Shown in pieces: positions 7,639 through 16,075 of a stretch of DNA of 51,505 bases (positions within the stretch are counted from its first letter, which is position 1; each line of letters opens with the position of its first letter). Under the pieces are notes generated by a model. The model had not been told where the DNA came from. It searched no databases and saw only the letters and a program-made list of their open reading frames with translations. Made by a program: the position numbers and the translations under genes. The DNA comes from an uncultured Lachnospiraceae bacterium (GTDB lineage: Bacteria; Bacillota; Clostridia; Lachnospirales; Lachnospiraceae). The DNA lies in NCBI GenBank assembly GCA_902496125.1, contig CABUZU010000001.1, positions 1-51,505 on the forward strand, written 5' to 3'.

Positions 7639-9060
7639 CTAAAATCTAAAGTATAAAAATGGATGATAAGTTTCTGTTACTAAATACACTACAGATATAA
7701 TTAATATTAATATATAACCAACTGTAGAAACACCTTCCCATATTTTACCTAAATAATCTTCACGGTCTAATAGGTAACGATTGATTGCACTTCCTAATGG
7801 AGCACATGCCACTATCATAACAAGCATTAATATCATATAACTACTCCAATAGTACTTCGCTACCGAATCGACAAATATTCCACTTGCTCCAAACATCGCT
7901 GCAATATATTTAAATGCAACAGATAAGCTGTCAGATGCAAAGAAAATCCAACCAATTATTACAGCAAACATCGTATAGATATGTCTAAAAATTCCTGGTA
8001 GCTTTACTAAAATTCTACCATATAAATATTTTTCTCCCAATAAGAGCAATCCATAGTAAAGCCCCCAAAATAGAAAGGTCCAATTCGCACCATGCCATAG
8101 GCCTGTAACCATCCATACAATTAAGATATTTCTTATATGTTTTCCTGTAGATACTCGATTTCCACCCAATGGAATATAAATATACTCTCTAAACCATGTT
8201 CCAAGTGAAATATGCCATCTGCGCCAAAATTCTGTAATCGACTTCGAAAGATATGGATATTTAAAGTTTTCTCTTAGACTAAACCCAAACATATGTCCTA
8301 ACCCAATTGCCATATCAGAATAACCACTAAAATCAAAATATAATTGTAATGTATACGCGATAATCCCAAGCCATGCTGCTGAAACTGACATATTAGACGT
8401 ATCGTAAGTACTAATTGTTGTCCACAATTGTCCAATCTGGTCTGCAAAAATCACCTTTTTCCCTAAACCAATAATAAACCTACACACACCTCGTCCAAAT
8501 TGTTCCTTCGTAAATCTGCGATACAACAACTGTCTTTCAATATCTGCATAACGTACAATTGGACCTGCAACAAGCTGTGGAAACATTGCTACATATAGAC
8601 CATAGTTAATATAACTTTTTTGAACTTTAATATCTCCTCGATACAAGTCAACAATATACGATAAACTTTGGAACGTATAAAATGAAATACCCACTGGCAA
8701 TGCTAATGTATGTATTGGAATATTTACATTAAAAATTTGATTAATGTTTCCTACCACGAATCCATAGTACTTAAAAAATCCTAAAATCATAATCTGCAAG
8801 ACCACTGCATAAATCATAGAATTTCGTGCTTTTTTTTGTTGTCCATTCTTCTTACAATTTGCAATATCTAATCCCAAAATATAAGTACAAATCGTCGAAA
8901 ATAACATTAAAAATATATAAACTGGCTCTCCCCATGCATAAAACACTAAGCTTGCCAAAAATAAAATTAGATTCTTCCACTTCTTACTCGGTATAATATA
9001 ATATAAAAATAATACAATCGGAAGAAATGTAAAAATAAAGATAACACTACTAAAAACCAT
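7639..9060 (-). CDS. MBOAT O-acyltransferase (AlgI/DltB/PatA-like)
   Basis: A 473-residue polytopic membrane protein matching the AlgI-type MBOAT family. It has the N-terminal block FVFSSVIF-like (MVFSSVIFIFTFLPIV), the conserved QSLSYIVDLYRG (131-142), the RRWHISLGTWFREYIYIPLGG block (280-300) and the catalytic His323 in LWHGANWTF. These proteins move acyl groups from a cytoplasmic donor across the membrane to an extracellular partner. The partners here are probably the DHHW protein (14 bases downstream) and the redoxin-like/SGNH protein upstream. It is not DltB by context, as no dltA, dltC or dltD is nearby. Confidence 0.92.
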   Translation of the reverse strand: MVFSSVIFIFTFLPIVLFLYYIIPSKKWKNLILFLASLVFYAWGEPVYIFLMLFSTICTYILGLDIANCKKNGQQKKARNSMIYAVVLQIMILGFFKYYGFVVGNINQIFNVNIPIHTLALPVGISFYTFQSLSYIVDLYRGDIKVQKSYINYGLYVAMFPQLVAGPIVRYADIERQLLYRRFTKEQFGRGVCRFIIGLGKKVIFADQIGQLWTTISTYDTSNMSVSAAWLGIIAYTLQLYFDFSGYSDMAIGLGHMFGFSLRENFKYPYLSKSITEFWRRWHISLGTWFREYIYIPLGGNRVSTGKHIRNILIVWMVTGLWHGANWTFLFWGLYYGLLLLGEKYLYGRILVKLPGIFRHIYTMFAVIIGWIFFASDSLSVAFKYIAAMFGASGIFVDSVAKYYWSSYMILMLVMIVACAPLGSAINRYLLDREDYLGKIWEGVSTVGYILILIISVVYLVTETYHPFLYFRF

Positions 9061-9071
9061 GAGTTCTCCGC

Positions 9072-9563
9072 TTATTTCTTAATTGCCTTAAGAAATTTCT
9101 CTGTAATTTCATCTGCATTTTCTGCAACTGCAAAAAACACATATTTTCCCTTTGACTTAATCACGGAATGGTCCAACAAATCCATTTGATTGGTTCCATA
9201 TCCGTTAAAATTGTTCTTCTGTTCTGATAAACGTTTCTCCATCACTTTTTCAACATCTTCACATTGACTACTACCAGATACCTTTACAATTAAAACCTCT
9301 GTTACATCCATCATCGATATTGGTCCATAATAGACATAACCATCTAAATCTCCATCATTCAAACCATAATATTGTTTCAATTGTTGATAGCCTTTCTTTT
9401 CAGCAGATTTTGAATCAATAAGCTGTGAATAAGAGGCAGCAATATCCTCTACCTTCTTATCGGCAACTTGATTTGAATTAATTAGAATTATAATATATCC
9501 ACCTAAGACTACGACCATTAAAATTTTTACGATTAACATCCCGTAATTTTTTATCCAACTCAA
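9072..9563 (-). CDS. DUF4358 membrane-anchored protein (TTG start)
   Basis: The start is taken as TTG at 9563-9561, which overlaps the TGA of the upstream gene as TTGA. An exact AGGAGGT-class site (ACCTCC on the plus strand, 9573-9578) lies at proper distance, which shows translational coupling. The first in-frame ATG would be at 9539 and has no ribosome site. The product (163 aa) has one N-terminal helix and an extracytoplasmic domain resembling DUF4358, a family of unknown function common in Clostridia acylation clusters. Motifs such as YYGPISMMDVTEVLIVKV and YGTNQMDLL fit that family. It is probably an accessory of the MBOAT/SGNH set. Confidence 0.75.
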   Translation of the reverse strand: MSWIKNYGMLIVKILMVVVLGGYIIILINSNQVADKKVEDIAASYSQLIDSKSAEKKGYQQLKQYYGLNDGDLDGYVYYGPISMMDVTEVLIVKVSGSSQCEDVEKVMEKRLSEQKNNFNGYGTNQMDLLDHSVIKSKGKYVFFAVAENADEITEKFLKAIKK

Positions 9564-10741
9564 ATACCTGCTACCTCCGCAATATATGCTGCCCAATATT
9601 TATAGTAACTAAATGTAGGATGAATTCCATCACTAGAATATTTATCAATCAAATAATCCGTTGATAGATAAGAAATCTTTTTCTTTTTACATAATTTTTC
9701 AATCGCTTGATTGTAATCATCCACATGCTTAAACAATGGACGTTTTTTTAACGTTGATTGTTTTATATGAGTAACCTTACAAATATAAATTGTTGCATCG
9801 GGCAATTGTTTTTGTATCTTATTTATTTTCTCTTCATATAAACGGATAAAATGCTTGGCATCTCCATTGTAATATTCGATATCGTTTAATCCATATTCTA
9901 AAACAACAATCTTTGGTAGCATTTTAGATACTGTAGCGATATGCTTATCAATCGTTGCCATACCTGCTCCACGCTTTGCAACTACGGATTGAGAATCTAA
10001 TAGATTATATTCTATTAATCCCATTGCTAGTGAATCTCCCATTACTACAATTTGACCGTCTATAAATCTCTTTTTCAAATCTTTTGTATTTAATTTTTCT
10101 TTGGTTATTTTCCCTGTAGCTTTTTTACTCGTATTCTTCGTCTTTTTCGGTGGAATCACTTGATTTGATACAACCGCTAAATCTACTTTTTCCTTTACTA
10201 CCAAATTGGCTTTCGCACAAGAGTTACTATTTTTTCCCAATGCTTTGCTTAAATATTGGTCTGCAATACTAGAGTTTAAATAAAGATTTCCAGTAATGGA
10301 TTTACCGATTATCTTTCCCTCATGTGAAACAATGTAGTTTGTCATTTTATCACTTTTAATATTATTTTTTTCTAAAATAATATTGGGATACTTCAAATCC
10401 TTAATTTGTTGCAAATCTTCAATCGATGAATCATCCACTATAATTCCAATAAATCCAATATGGTCTTGCTTTAATTGTTCATAGTAATCATTCATCTGTT
10501 TCGCTACTGTTCCATCAGACTCTTTAGATGGACTCCAACAAAATACCACACAAGCATCATAATCGGAAAATATATGCTCTGTAATTTTTGTCCCTGTAGC
10601 TGTTTGTCCAGTAAACTTAAAAAATCCTGTATTTTTATCTAATACATGAAAGACCATGAATACACCAAATAAACATAGTAATACTACCAATAGAATTATT
10701 GTTTGTATCGTACTTTTATAAGGTCTTTTTTGCATATGCAT
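9560..10741 (-). CDS. Thioredoxin-like domain fused to SGNH hydrolase/acetyltransferase
   Basis: With the ATG at 10741 (8 bases after the proC stop) the product is 393 residues. An N-terminal anchor (about 11-31) is followed by a redoxin-like domain (about 45-170) in which the usual W-C-x-x-C is C-W-S-P-S-K-E-S, so only Cys68 remains. A Lys-rich linker (about 195-225) leads to an SGNH domain with MGDSLAMG (Ser237), YGLND (284-287) and DGIHPT (Asp371, His374), all complete. SGNH partners finish extracellular acetyl transfer in MBOAT systems. The redox-dead domain may serve binding rather than disulfide chemistry. A second ATG at 10735 is possible, and the TTG at 10777 would overlap proC without a ribosome site. 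The stop is coupled to the next gene. Confidence 0.8.
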   Translation of the reverse strand: MHMQKRPYKSTIQTIILLVVLLCLFGVFMVFHVLDKNTGFFKFTGQTATGTKITEHIFSDYDACVVFCWSPSKESDGTVAKQMNDYYEQLKQDHIGFIGIIVDDSSIEDLQQIKDLKYPNIILEKNNIKSDKMTNYIVSHEGKIIGKSITGNLYLNSSIADQYLSKALGKNSNSCAKANLVVKEKVDLAVVSNQVIPPKKTKNTSKKATGKITKEKLNTKDLKKRFIDGQIVVMGDSLAMGLIEYNLLDSQSVVAKRGAGMATIDKHIATVSKMLPKIVVLEYGLNDIEYYNGDAKHFIRLYEEKINKIQKQLPDATIYICKVTHIKQSTLKKRPLFKHVDDYNQAIEKLCKKKKISYLSTDYLIDKYSSDGIHPTFSYYKYWAAYIAEVAGI

Positions 10742-10749
10742 CACCAATT

Positions 10750-11541
10750 CTAAAGTTCTTTCGATTTTTTTGTACAAGCTTTCATCGCTTCGATAACAGA
10801 GCTTCTAAAGCCTTTTTCTTCTAATACTCGAACTGCTTCAATTGTTGTTCCAGCTGGTGAGCATACCATATCCTTTAATTCCCCTGGATGCTTTCCCGTT
10901 TCTAATAATAGTTTTGCACTGCCAATAACTGACTGAGCTGCAAATTCATAAGCCATTGCTCGCGGCATACCATCTGCAACTGCTGCATCTGCCATCGCTT
11001 CAATAAACATAAAGACATAGGCCGGTGAACTACCACTTACCGAAACTACTACATCCATTAAAGATTCTGGTACAATTTCTGTTCTACCACAGCTTCCTAA
11101 AATCTCTAATACCATCTTTTTATCTTCATCAGTAATTAATTTTCCAGGACATATTGCCATCATACCCTCTCCTACTAAAGCTGGAGTATTTGGCATTACA
11201 CGAATTAATTTAACTTGCTTTTCAAATGTAGCCTCTAGCCACTCTAATGTCTTTCCTGGTGCAATCGAAATAACAATTTGATTTTCCTTTACTTCATCTT
11301 TAATTTCTTTAATGACTTCTTCATAATACTGTGGCTTAATTGCTAAAATCAAAACATCGGTCTGCTTTACTACTTCAATATTTGTCTTAACAGCACAAAC
11401 ACCAAATTCATTTTTTATTTGCTCTGTAGTTTTTCCCTTATCCGAAGCAATGACCCCATCAGGAGATGCAATTTTTTTTGCAAGAATCCCATTCATGATT
11501 GCTCCACCCATGTTTCCACAACCAATAAATCCAATACTCAT
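10750..11541 (-). CDS. proC: Pyrroline-5-carboxylate reductase
   Basis: A cytosolic enzyme of 263 residues that reduces pyrroline-5-carboxylate to proline with NAD(P)H. The Rossmann start IGFIGCGNMGGAIMNGIL, the VMPNTPALVGEGM block, the signature-type end region KDMVCSPAGTTIEAVRVLEEKGFR and the normal length all fit ProC. AGGAGG lies a few bases before the ATG. It sits between a lipoprotein gene and the surface-acetylation genes with 8-12-base spacers. Proline synthesis is probably a passenger in this transcript. Confidence 0.95.
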   Translation of the reverse strand: MSIGFIGCGNMGGAIMNGILAKKIASPDGVIASDKGKTTEQIKNEFGVCAVKTNIEVVKQTDVLILAIKPQYYEEVIKEIKDEVKENQIVISIAPGKTLEWLEATFEKQVKLIRVMPNTPALVGEGMMAICPGKLITDEDKKMVLEILGSCGRTEIVPESLMDVVVSVSGSSPAYVFMFIEAMADAAVADGMPRAMAYEFAAQSVIGSAKLLLETGKHPGELKDMVCSPAGTTIEAVRVLEEKGFRSSVIEAMKACTKKSKEL

Positions 11542-11553
11542 TTAATTATCCTC

Positions 11554-12597
11554 CTATAATTTTTTCTTAGAAGTTTTCTTCTTTTTATCACTAGTTTTCG
11601 TTGTCTTCTTAGTTGTCGTTTTCTTTGTCTTTTTCTTCGTATCTTTTTTCGTTTCATCTACTCGGTCTACGCCAGTATAGAAAGCAAGTTTAATAAAGAC
11701 TGGATATTCTTTTCGATACTGAGCAAGAGTTGTTCGATTATAGGGTAATGGGTCATTAATAATAAAGTCTTTTTCCTTTAATTCTTCCCCATTTCCTTTA
11801 TAACCAGTAATCAATACCCAATGCGGTCTACCATTTTTTCTCTCGGAACCAATTAATACTGGAATTCCTTTATGAAGCTTTTCTAAAACGACCTCTAAAT
11901 AAACCGATTTATCATAACAAAAATCATACTTTAATGGCCAACCCAAACTTCCTCTCGAAGTATAATAGAGTTTTTTCTCCATATCACTTGGTAGGATTTC
12001 TTTCTTTTGCAAAAAGCTTTCAGACATTGCAAGACAACTAGTTGTGCATCCAATATCATAAATTGTTCTTCCTGAATTACCAAGTGTTACCTTTGCCCAT
12101 CTGTCATCTGTCTGAAGATACAATGGAACATTTAGCTGTACCTTTGCCGATGCTGGTTGCTTAAATGTTATATATTTTACCGCACAATAACCACTAATTT
12201 TTTTACCTGTGTCACAATCAGTTGCTGTAATTTTATAAAATCCTTTTTTCTTTTTATCACCTTTTACAACTACTCGTTGACGATATTTTATATGACCTAC
12301 GATGTCACTTTTCTTATTTGCTTTTTTTCTTACATTTAAACGTCCAGTAATCGATACCCAACCATATTGATAACCTTCCTTTAATGCTGGAAATGTTGTA
12401 GAAGCCTGCGTAGACTCTTCCACCTTTGCACTCGTTTGTGCCTGTGTCGTTATCGTTTCTTGTGTCGATGTTTCACGTGAAACATTTTGTGTTGTTGACG
12501 TTTCTTCTGTCTGTTTAGTGGTTGTTGGTGTACAACTACTAAATACAAGGGACGTTAAAACAGCTGCAACTGTTAATCGAATTGATATCTTCTTCAT
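11554..12597 (-). CDS. Lipoprotein with SH3 domain and C39-like peptidase domain
   Basis: The 347-residue precursor has a lipoprotein-type signal ending at Cys22. A Thr/Ser-rich spacer (23-68), an SH3-like wall-binding domain (about 76-145, GRLNVRKKANKKSD) and a C39-like cysteine peptidase domain follow. In the last, Cys184 lies in DIGCTTSC, His259 in RPHWVLITGY and Asn281-Asp282 in IINDP. The tail from 317 is almost only Lys and Thr and could bind wall polyanions. It is probably an envelope hydrolase or peptidase, substrate unknown. An exact parS lies inside the gene and encodes residues 38-43 (NVSRET) of the disordered spacer, where it costs the protein least. Spacers to mrp and proC are 12-14 bases. 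Confidence 0.8.
   Translation of the reverse strand: MKKISIRLTVAAVLTSLVFSSCTPTTTKQTEETSTTQNVSRETSTQETITTQAQTSAKVEESTQASTTFPALKEGYQYGWVSITGRLNVRKKANKKSDIVGHIKYRQRVVVKGDKKKKGFYKITATDCDTGKKISGYCAVKYITFKQPASAKVQLNVPLYLQTDDRWAKVTLGNSGRTIYDIGCTTSCLAMSESFLQKKEILPSDMEKKLYYTSRGSLGWPLKYDFCYDKSVYLEVVLEKLHKGIPVLIGSERKNGRPHWVLITGYKGNGEELKEKDFIINDPLPYNRTTLAQYRKEYPVFIKLAFYTGVDRVDETKKDTKKKTKKTTTKKTTKTSDKKKKTSKKKL
12469..12484. promoter_or_regulatory. parS site 1 (inside the lipoprotein gene)
   Basis: Exact 16-bp ParB nucleation site TGTTTCACGTGAAACA. It is about 17 kb from parB and lies in coding sequence. Confidence 0.93.
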
Positions 12598-12611
12598 GTT
12601 CTCTCCTGAAT

Positions 12612-13454
12612 TTACAATTTACAAACTTTTTCTACTGCCATCTCTAATTCGGGATTTTCATACTCTTCTACTTTACCCTCATCTTCTAGAACAGCAAACT
12701 CAGGATCAATTGGTAGTTTACCTAGAATTTCTAATTGATTCTCGTTAGCAAACTCCTCTAACTTACTCTTACCAAATACATCCATCTTTTCATTACAATT
12801 TTTACAACGCATATAGCTATAATTTTCAATCAAACCTAAAATTGGAATATTCAACTTCTCAGCCATCTTACATGCCTTTTTAACAATCATTCCTACTAAA
12901 GACTGTGGAGTCGTAATCATTAAAATTCCATCTACTGGGAATGACTGGAATACAGTAAGCGGAACATCTCCAGTTCCCGGTGGCATATCAATTAATAAAT
13001 AATCAAGTTCTCCCCAGATAACATCCGTCCAAAACTGTTTCACAACACCCGCAATAACTGGTCCTCTCCAAACAACAGGAGTATCTTCTGATTCTAACAA
13101 TAAATTAATGGACATTAACTTAATTCCATTTTTTGTCTCTACTGGCATGATTCCATCTTTTTTATTTCCTTCTGCAATTGTATGAACGCCAAAGATTTGT
13201 GGAATCGAAGGTCCTGTGATATCCGCATCTAAAATACCTACTTTATAACCTTTTTTATTAAGTGCCACTGCCATCATAGAAGTAACCGATGATTTTCCTA
13301 CTCCACCTTTGCCACTAACAACTGCAACAATTTTCTTAATTTTATTCTTTTCATTTGGTGCAATCTTTAAATTTTTCTTTTTATGTGCACAATTCTTACA
13401 GTCTGTTTTGGAACAAGTGCTACTGTCACACCCCTTTTTATTTTCCTCACTCAT
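12612..13454 (-). CDS. mrp: Mrp/Nbp35-type Fe-S carrier ATPase
   Basis: A P-loop ATPase that assembles or carries [4Fe-4S] clusters in the cytosol. With the ATG at 13454 (GAGGA seven bases upstream) it is 280 residues. The ATG at 13472 has a poorer site. The N-terminus carries Cys9, Cys14, Cys19 and Cys22, as in the Nbp35 class. The deviant Walker A is GKGGVGKS (48-55), PPGTGD follows in the middle, and a CxxC (RCKNC) sits near the C-terminus, the usual cluster-bridging pair. It lies between the 91-aa gene and the lipoprotein gene in the same string. Confidence 0.9.
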   Translation of the reverse strand: MSEENKKGCDSSTCSKTDCKNCAHKKKNLKIAPNEKNKIKKIVAVVSGKGGVGKSSVTSMMAVALNKKGYKVGILDADITGPSIPQIFGVHTIAEGNKKDGIMPVETKNGIKLMSINLLLESEDTPVVWRGPVIAGVVKQFWTDVIWGELDYLLIDMPPGTGDVPLTVFQSFPVDGILMITTPQSLVGMIVKKACKMAEKLNIPILGLIENYSYMRCKNCNEKMDVFGKSKLEEFANENQLEILGKLPIDPEFAVLEDEGKVEEYENPELEMAVEKVCKL

Positions 13455-13476
13455 TATCTTATTTCCTCGCATTTTC

Positions 13477-13752
13477 CTAATAATTTGAATCTTCTTCTAT
13501 TACATGGATTTCTAAATAGTCAAAATCAACGTCTTCTATAAAGCTATCCTTTGTAAAACGACATTTACTATGTCTTTTAAATTCTTCGATTGTATGCTCT
13601 AACCAAACTGGATTTTGTAAATCAAATTCCTGGCAGATTTCATCTAATCCTTTAAACACCTTTCTTGTACGATTTAACTCTTCATCATTACAATAAACAG
13701 TATCTTTTAGCATACGATTGTCTTTAAATATTTTGCCCCATAAGCGAAACAT
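13477..13752 (-). CDS. Conserved-looking 91-residue protein of unknown function
   Basis: A small acidic soluble protein that begins MFRLWGKIFKDNRMLKDTV and ends in an acidic tail (IEEDSNY). It has no membrane helix and no zinc motif; the only cysteines, in YCNDE, EICQEF and SKCRF, are scattered. The start is the first ATG. Position just before mrp in the string, with a spacer of 22 bases, and its ordinary base composition support a real gene. No function is proposed. Confidence 0.65.
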   Translation of the reverse strand: MFRLWGKIFKDNRMLKDTVYCNDEELNRTRKVFKGLDEICQEFDLQNPVWLEHTIEEFKRHSKCRFTKDSFIEDVDFDYLEIHVIEEDSNY

Positions 13753-13816
13753 AAAACTATCACTCCCTAGTATATCCTTAAATTTCTTTGTTGTAAAGTA
13801 ACTAAAGAATTCCTAA

Positions 13817-14818
13817 TTAATTCTTAAGATAACTTTCAAATCCATCCGAATAATAAATTTTTCCATTCTTATCAATAAACATTCCACAGACTCCATCCGT
13901 GTTATTTAATAGCTTCATTCCTTCCTCAAGACCTAATGAAAAACAAGTGGTTGAAAGACCATCTCCCTCTACCGATTTATCACTGATAATCGTTACCTCT
14001 ACTAATCCATTCTGATATCCATATCCAGTCTTTGGATTTAAAATATGGTGGTAATCCACTCCATCTACTGTAATATATCTCTCATAAGACCCAGAAGATA
14101 CTACTGACTTATCATCAATTGATAAAACCTTTGCAACCTCTGCACTATCCCTTTCAGGTTTTTGAACTCCAATTGCAAAATTTTCATCATTTGTGTTTCT
14201 TCCTATACATAATACATTGCCACCTAAATTAATTACTGCACTCTTCACACCATTTTTTGTTAAATAATCTTTTAGTCTATCTGCAATATATCCCTTTGCA
14301 ATCGCACCTAAATCAATTCCCATTCCTTTTTGCTTAAACTCAACATGATTTCCACTAATCTTTACCTTTTTATAATTTACCTTCTTCGTAGCATTCTCTA
14401 GTTTTGCTGCATCTGGAAGAGTCGGCTTGTCCGCTGTGAAATCCCATAGTGATGAAACTGGTTGAATTGTAATGTCAAATGCTCCATTCGAAATCTTACT
14501 ATAATACAAACCTTCCTGTATTAACTCCAATGTTTCACGTGAAACATCTGCTTCCCCGTTTGCATTTAACTGATAGATTTCACTCTGCTCTTTCGTTCTC
14601 GAAAATTTATTTTCATATTCTCTACACAGTGCAAAACACTTATCAATTAAACTGTCATCTTGTGAATCATATAATGTGATTTGAATAATTGTATCCAATG
14701 CATAAGTTGTCTTCTGAACAGGCTCTTTCTTTGATGATGAAGAATTACATGCCGTTAAGCTTATCATCAATCCGATGAGCAGAATACAACTTAAACTTCT
14801 TTTTATCTTATTTGTCAT
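13817..14818 (-). CDS. apbE: ApbE-type FAD:protein FMN transferase lipoprotein
   Basis: A 333-residue exported flavin transferase that links FMN to Thr residues of respiratory or reductase subunits such as Rnf or Nqr. Its lipobox is SLTAC (Cys24). Family blocks seen are ALDTIIQITLY (40-50), FDITIQPVSSLWDF, GIDLGAIAKGYIADRL and HHILNPKTGYGYQ. No flavoprotein substrate gene is in the window. It is the first gene of the minus-strand string, with 64 bases to the next. An exact parS inside it encodes DVSRET at residues 91-96. Confidence 0.92.
   Translation of the reverse strand: MTNKIKRSLSCILLIGLMISLTACNSSSSKKEPVQKTTYALDTIIQITLYDSQDDSLIDKCFALCREYENKFSRTKEQSEIYQLNANGEADVSRETLELIQEGLYYSKISNGAFDITIQPVSSLWDFTADKPTLPDAAKLENATKKVNYKKVKISGNHVEFKQKGMGIDLGAIAKGYIADRLKDYLTKNGVKSAVINLGGNVLCIGRNTNDENFAIGVQKPERDSAEVAKVLSIDDKSVVSSGSYERYITVDGVDYHHILNPKTGYGYQNGLVEVTIISDKSVEGDGLSTTCFSLGLEEGMKLLNNTDGVCGMFIDKNGKIYYSDGFESYLKN
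14531..14546. promoter_or_regulatory. parS site 2 (inside apbE)
   Basis: Exact TGTTTCACGTGAAACA within the apbE reading frame, read there as V-S-R-E-T with flanking residues. Confidence 0.93.
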
Positions 14819-14987
14819 CTTATCCTCTCTTTTCTAAAGCATACTACTTTCCTTTTCATTATAAGGGCAAAAGTCCCAATTCTTCTTACAAGCAAGCTTA
14901 CATCAGATTTTCACCTTTTGACCCTGGTATCATTATACATAAATATTTCAATTTTTCCAATACTAAGATTTAGGAGGTATATACAAA

Positions 14988-15968
14988 ATGAAAATTGCTT
15001 TTTATGGAACAAAACCTTATGATCGCCTGTGGTTTGAACCCTTAAGTAAGGAATACGGGCATGAGATTTTATTTATTGATGGACTCCTTACAATGGATAC
15101 CGTCTCTCTTGCAAATGGATGTGGTGCAGTCTGTGTCTTTGTCAATGATAAAGTAGATAAAGAGCTTATCGATACACTTTATCAGATGAACGTCCAAGGT
15201 ATTTTACTTCGCTCGGCTGGGTTTAATCATGTGGATATTAAAGCTGCTAAAGATAAGCTTACCATCTTACGTGTACCTAGCTATTCGCCTGAAGCTGTTG
15301 CAGAATTTGGTGCTGCTCTTCTACTAACCATTAATAGACAGACACACCGTGCCTATGCAAGAACTAGAGATTTCAATATGACGATTAATGGTCTAATGGG
15401 AACCGACTTACATGGTAAGACTGCTGGTATTATCGGTACTGGTAAAATTGGACGCGCGATGATTCAAATTTTAAAAGGCTTTGGTATGAATATACTCGCT
15501 TATGACTTGTATCCAGACCATGGATTAGATGTGGAATATACCGATTTAGATTATCTTATTGCCAATAGTGACTGCATTTCCCTTCATTGCCCACTTACCG
15601 ATGGAACCTATCACCTTATCAATAACAAAACCATTTCCATGATGAAAAAAGGCATTTATCTAATTAATACTTCTAGAGGTGCATTAATTGATTCATCCGC
15701 ACTTCTAGAAAGCCTTCGTTCCACTGATATCTTCGCCGGTGTTGCACTTGATGTATATGAAGAAGAAGACGGTGTATTTTATGAAGACTATTCCAACCGC
15801 GTAATCTTAGATGACACCTTAGCAAGACTTACTACTTTTCCTAATGTATTAATTACTTCTCATCAAGGATTCTTTACAAAAGAAGCGTTAAAGGCAATTG
15901 CCGAGACGACACTTTTTAATGCAACCTGCCTTGAAAAAAAGCAAGAGTTTGTCAATGAAGTATTATAA
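14988..15968 (+). CDS. ldhA: D-lactate dehydrogenase (D-2-hydroxyacid dehydrogenase)
   Basis: A 326-residue NAD-dependent enzyme that reduces pyruvate to D-lactate in fermentation. The coenzyme fold is GIIGTGKIGRAMIQILKGFG. The catalytic Arg lies in NTSRGALID, the Glu in LDVYEEE and the His in TSHQGFFT, and LLRSAGFNHVDI forms the substrate loop. The long cap around GVFYEDYSNR is characteristic of D-LDH rather than phosphoglycerate dehydrogenase. AGGAGG lies about nine bases upstream of the ATG. It diverges from apbE across 169 bases. A TTGACC (near 14928) is a possible -35, but no confident -10 was assigned. Confidence 0.92.
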   Translation: MKIAFYGTKPYDRLWFEPLSKEYGHEILFIDGLLTMDTVSLANGCGAVCVFVNDKVDKELIDTLYQMNVQGILLRSAGFNHVDIKAAKDKLTILRVPSYSPEAVAEFGAALLLTINRQTHRAYARTRDFNMTINGLMGTDLHGKTAGIIGTGKIGRAMIQILKGFGMNILAYDLYPDHGLDVEYTDLDYLIANSDCISLHCPLTDGTYHLINNKTISMMKKGIYLINTSRGALIDSSALLESLRSTDIFAGVALDVYEEEDGVFYEDYSNRVILDDTLARLTTFPNVLITSHQGFFTKEALKAIAETTLFNATCLEKKQEFVNEVL

Positions 15969-16075
15969 TCTACTTGACTTGAATTAAAATTTGTAGGATA
16001 CTGTAATCTATCGGAGAATAATCCCTCACCCTTCGATGGATTACTGTAAATAATTTTTTATAGGAGGAACAATCT

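Noticed and set aside
7639..9060. DltB as identity of the MBOAT protein
   Set aside because: No dltA, dltC or dltD is adjacent and the partners are DHHW and SGNH proteins, so the AlgI/PatA-like call is preferred.
10735..10777. TTG at 10777 as the start of the SGNH protein
   Set aside because: It overlaps proC, has no ribosome site, and gives a charged extension; ATG 10741 or 10735 fits better.
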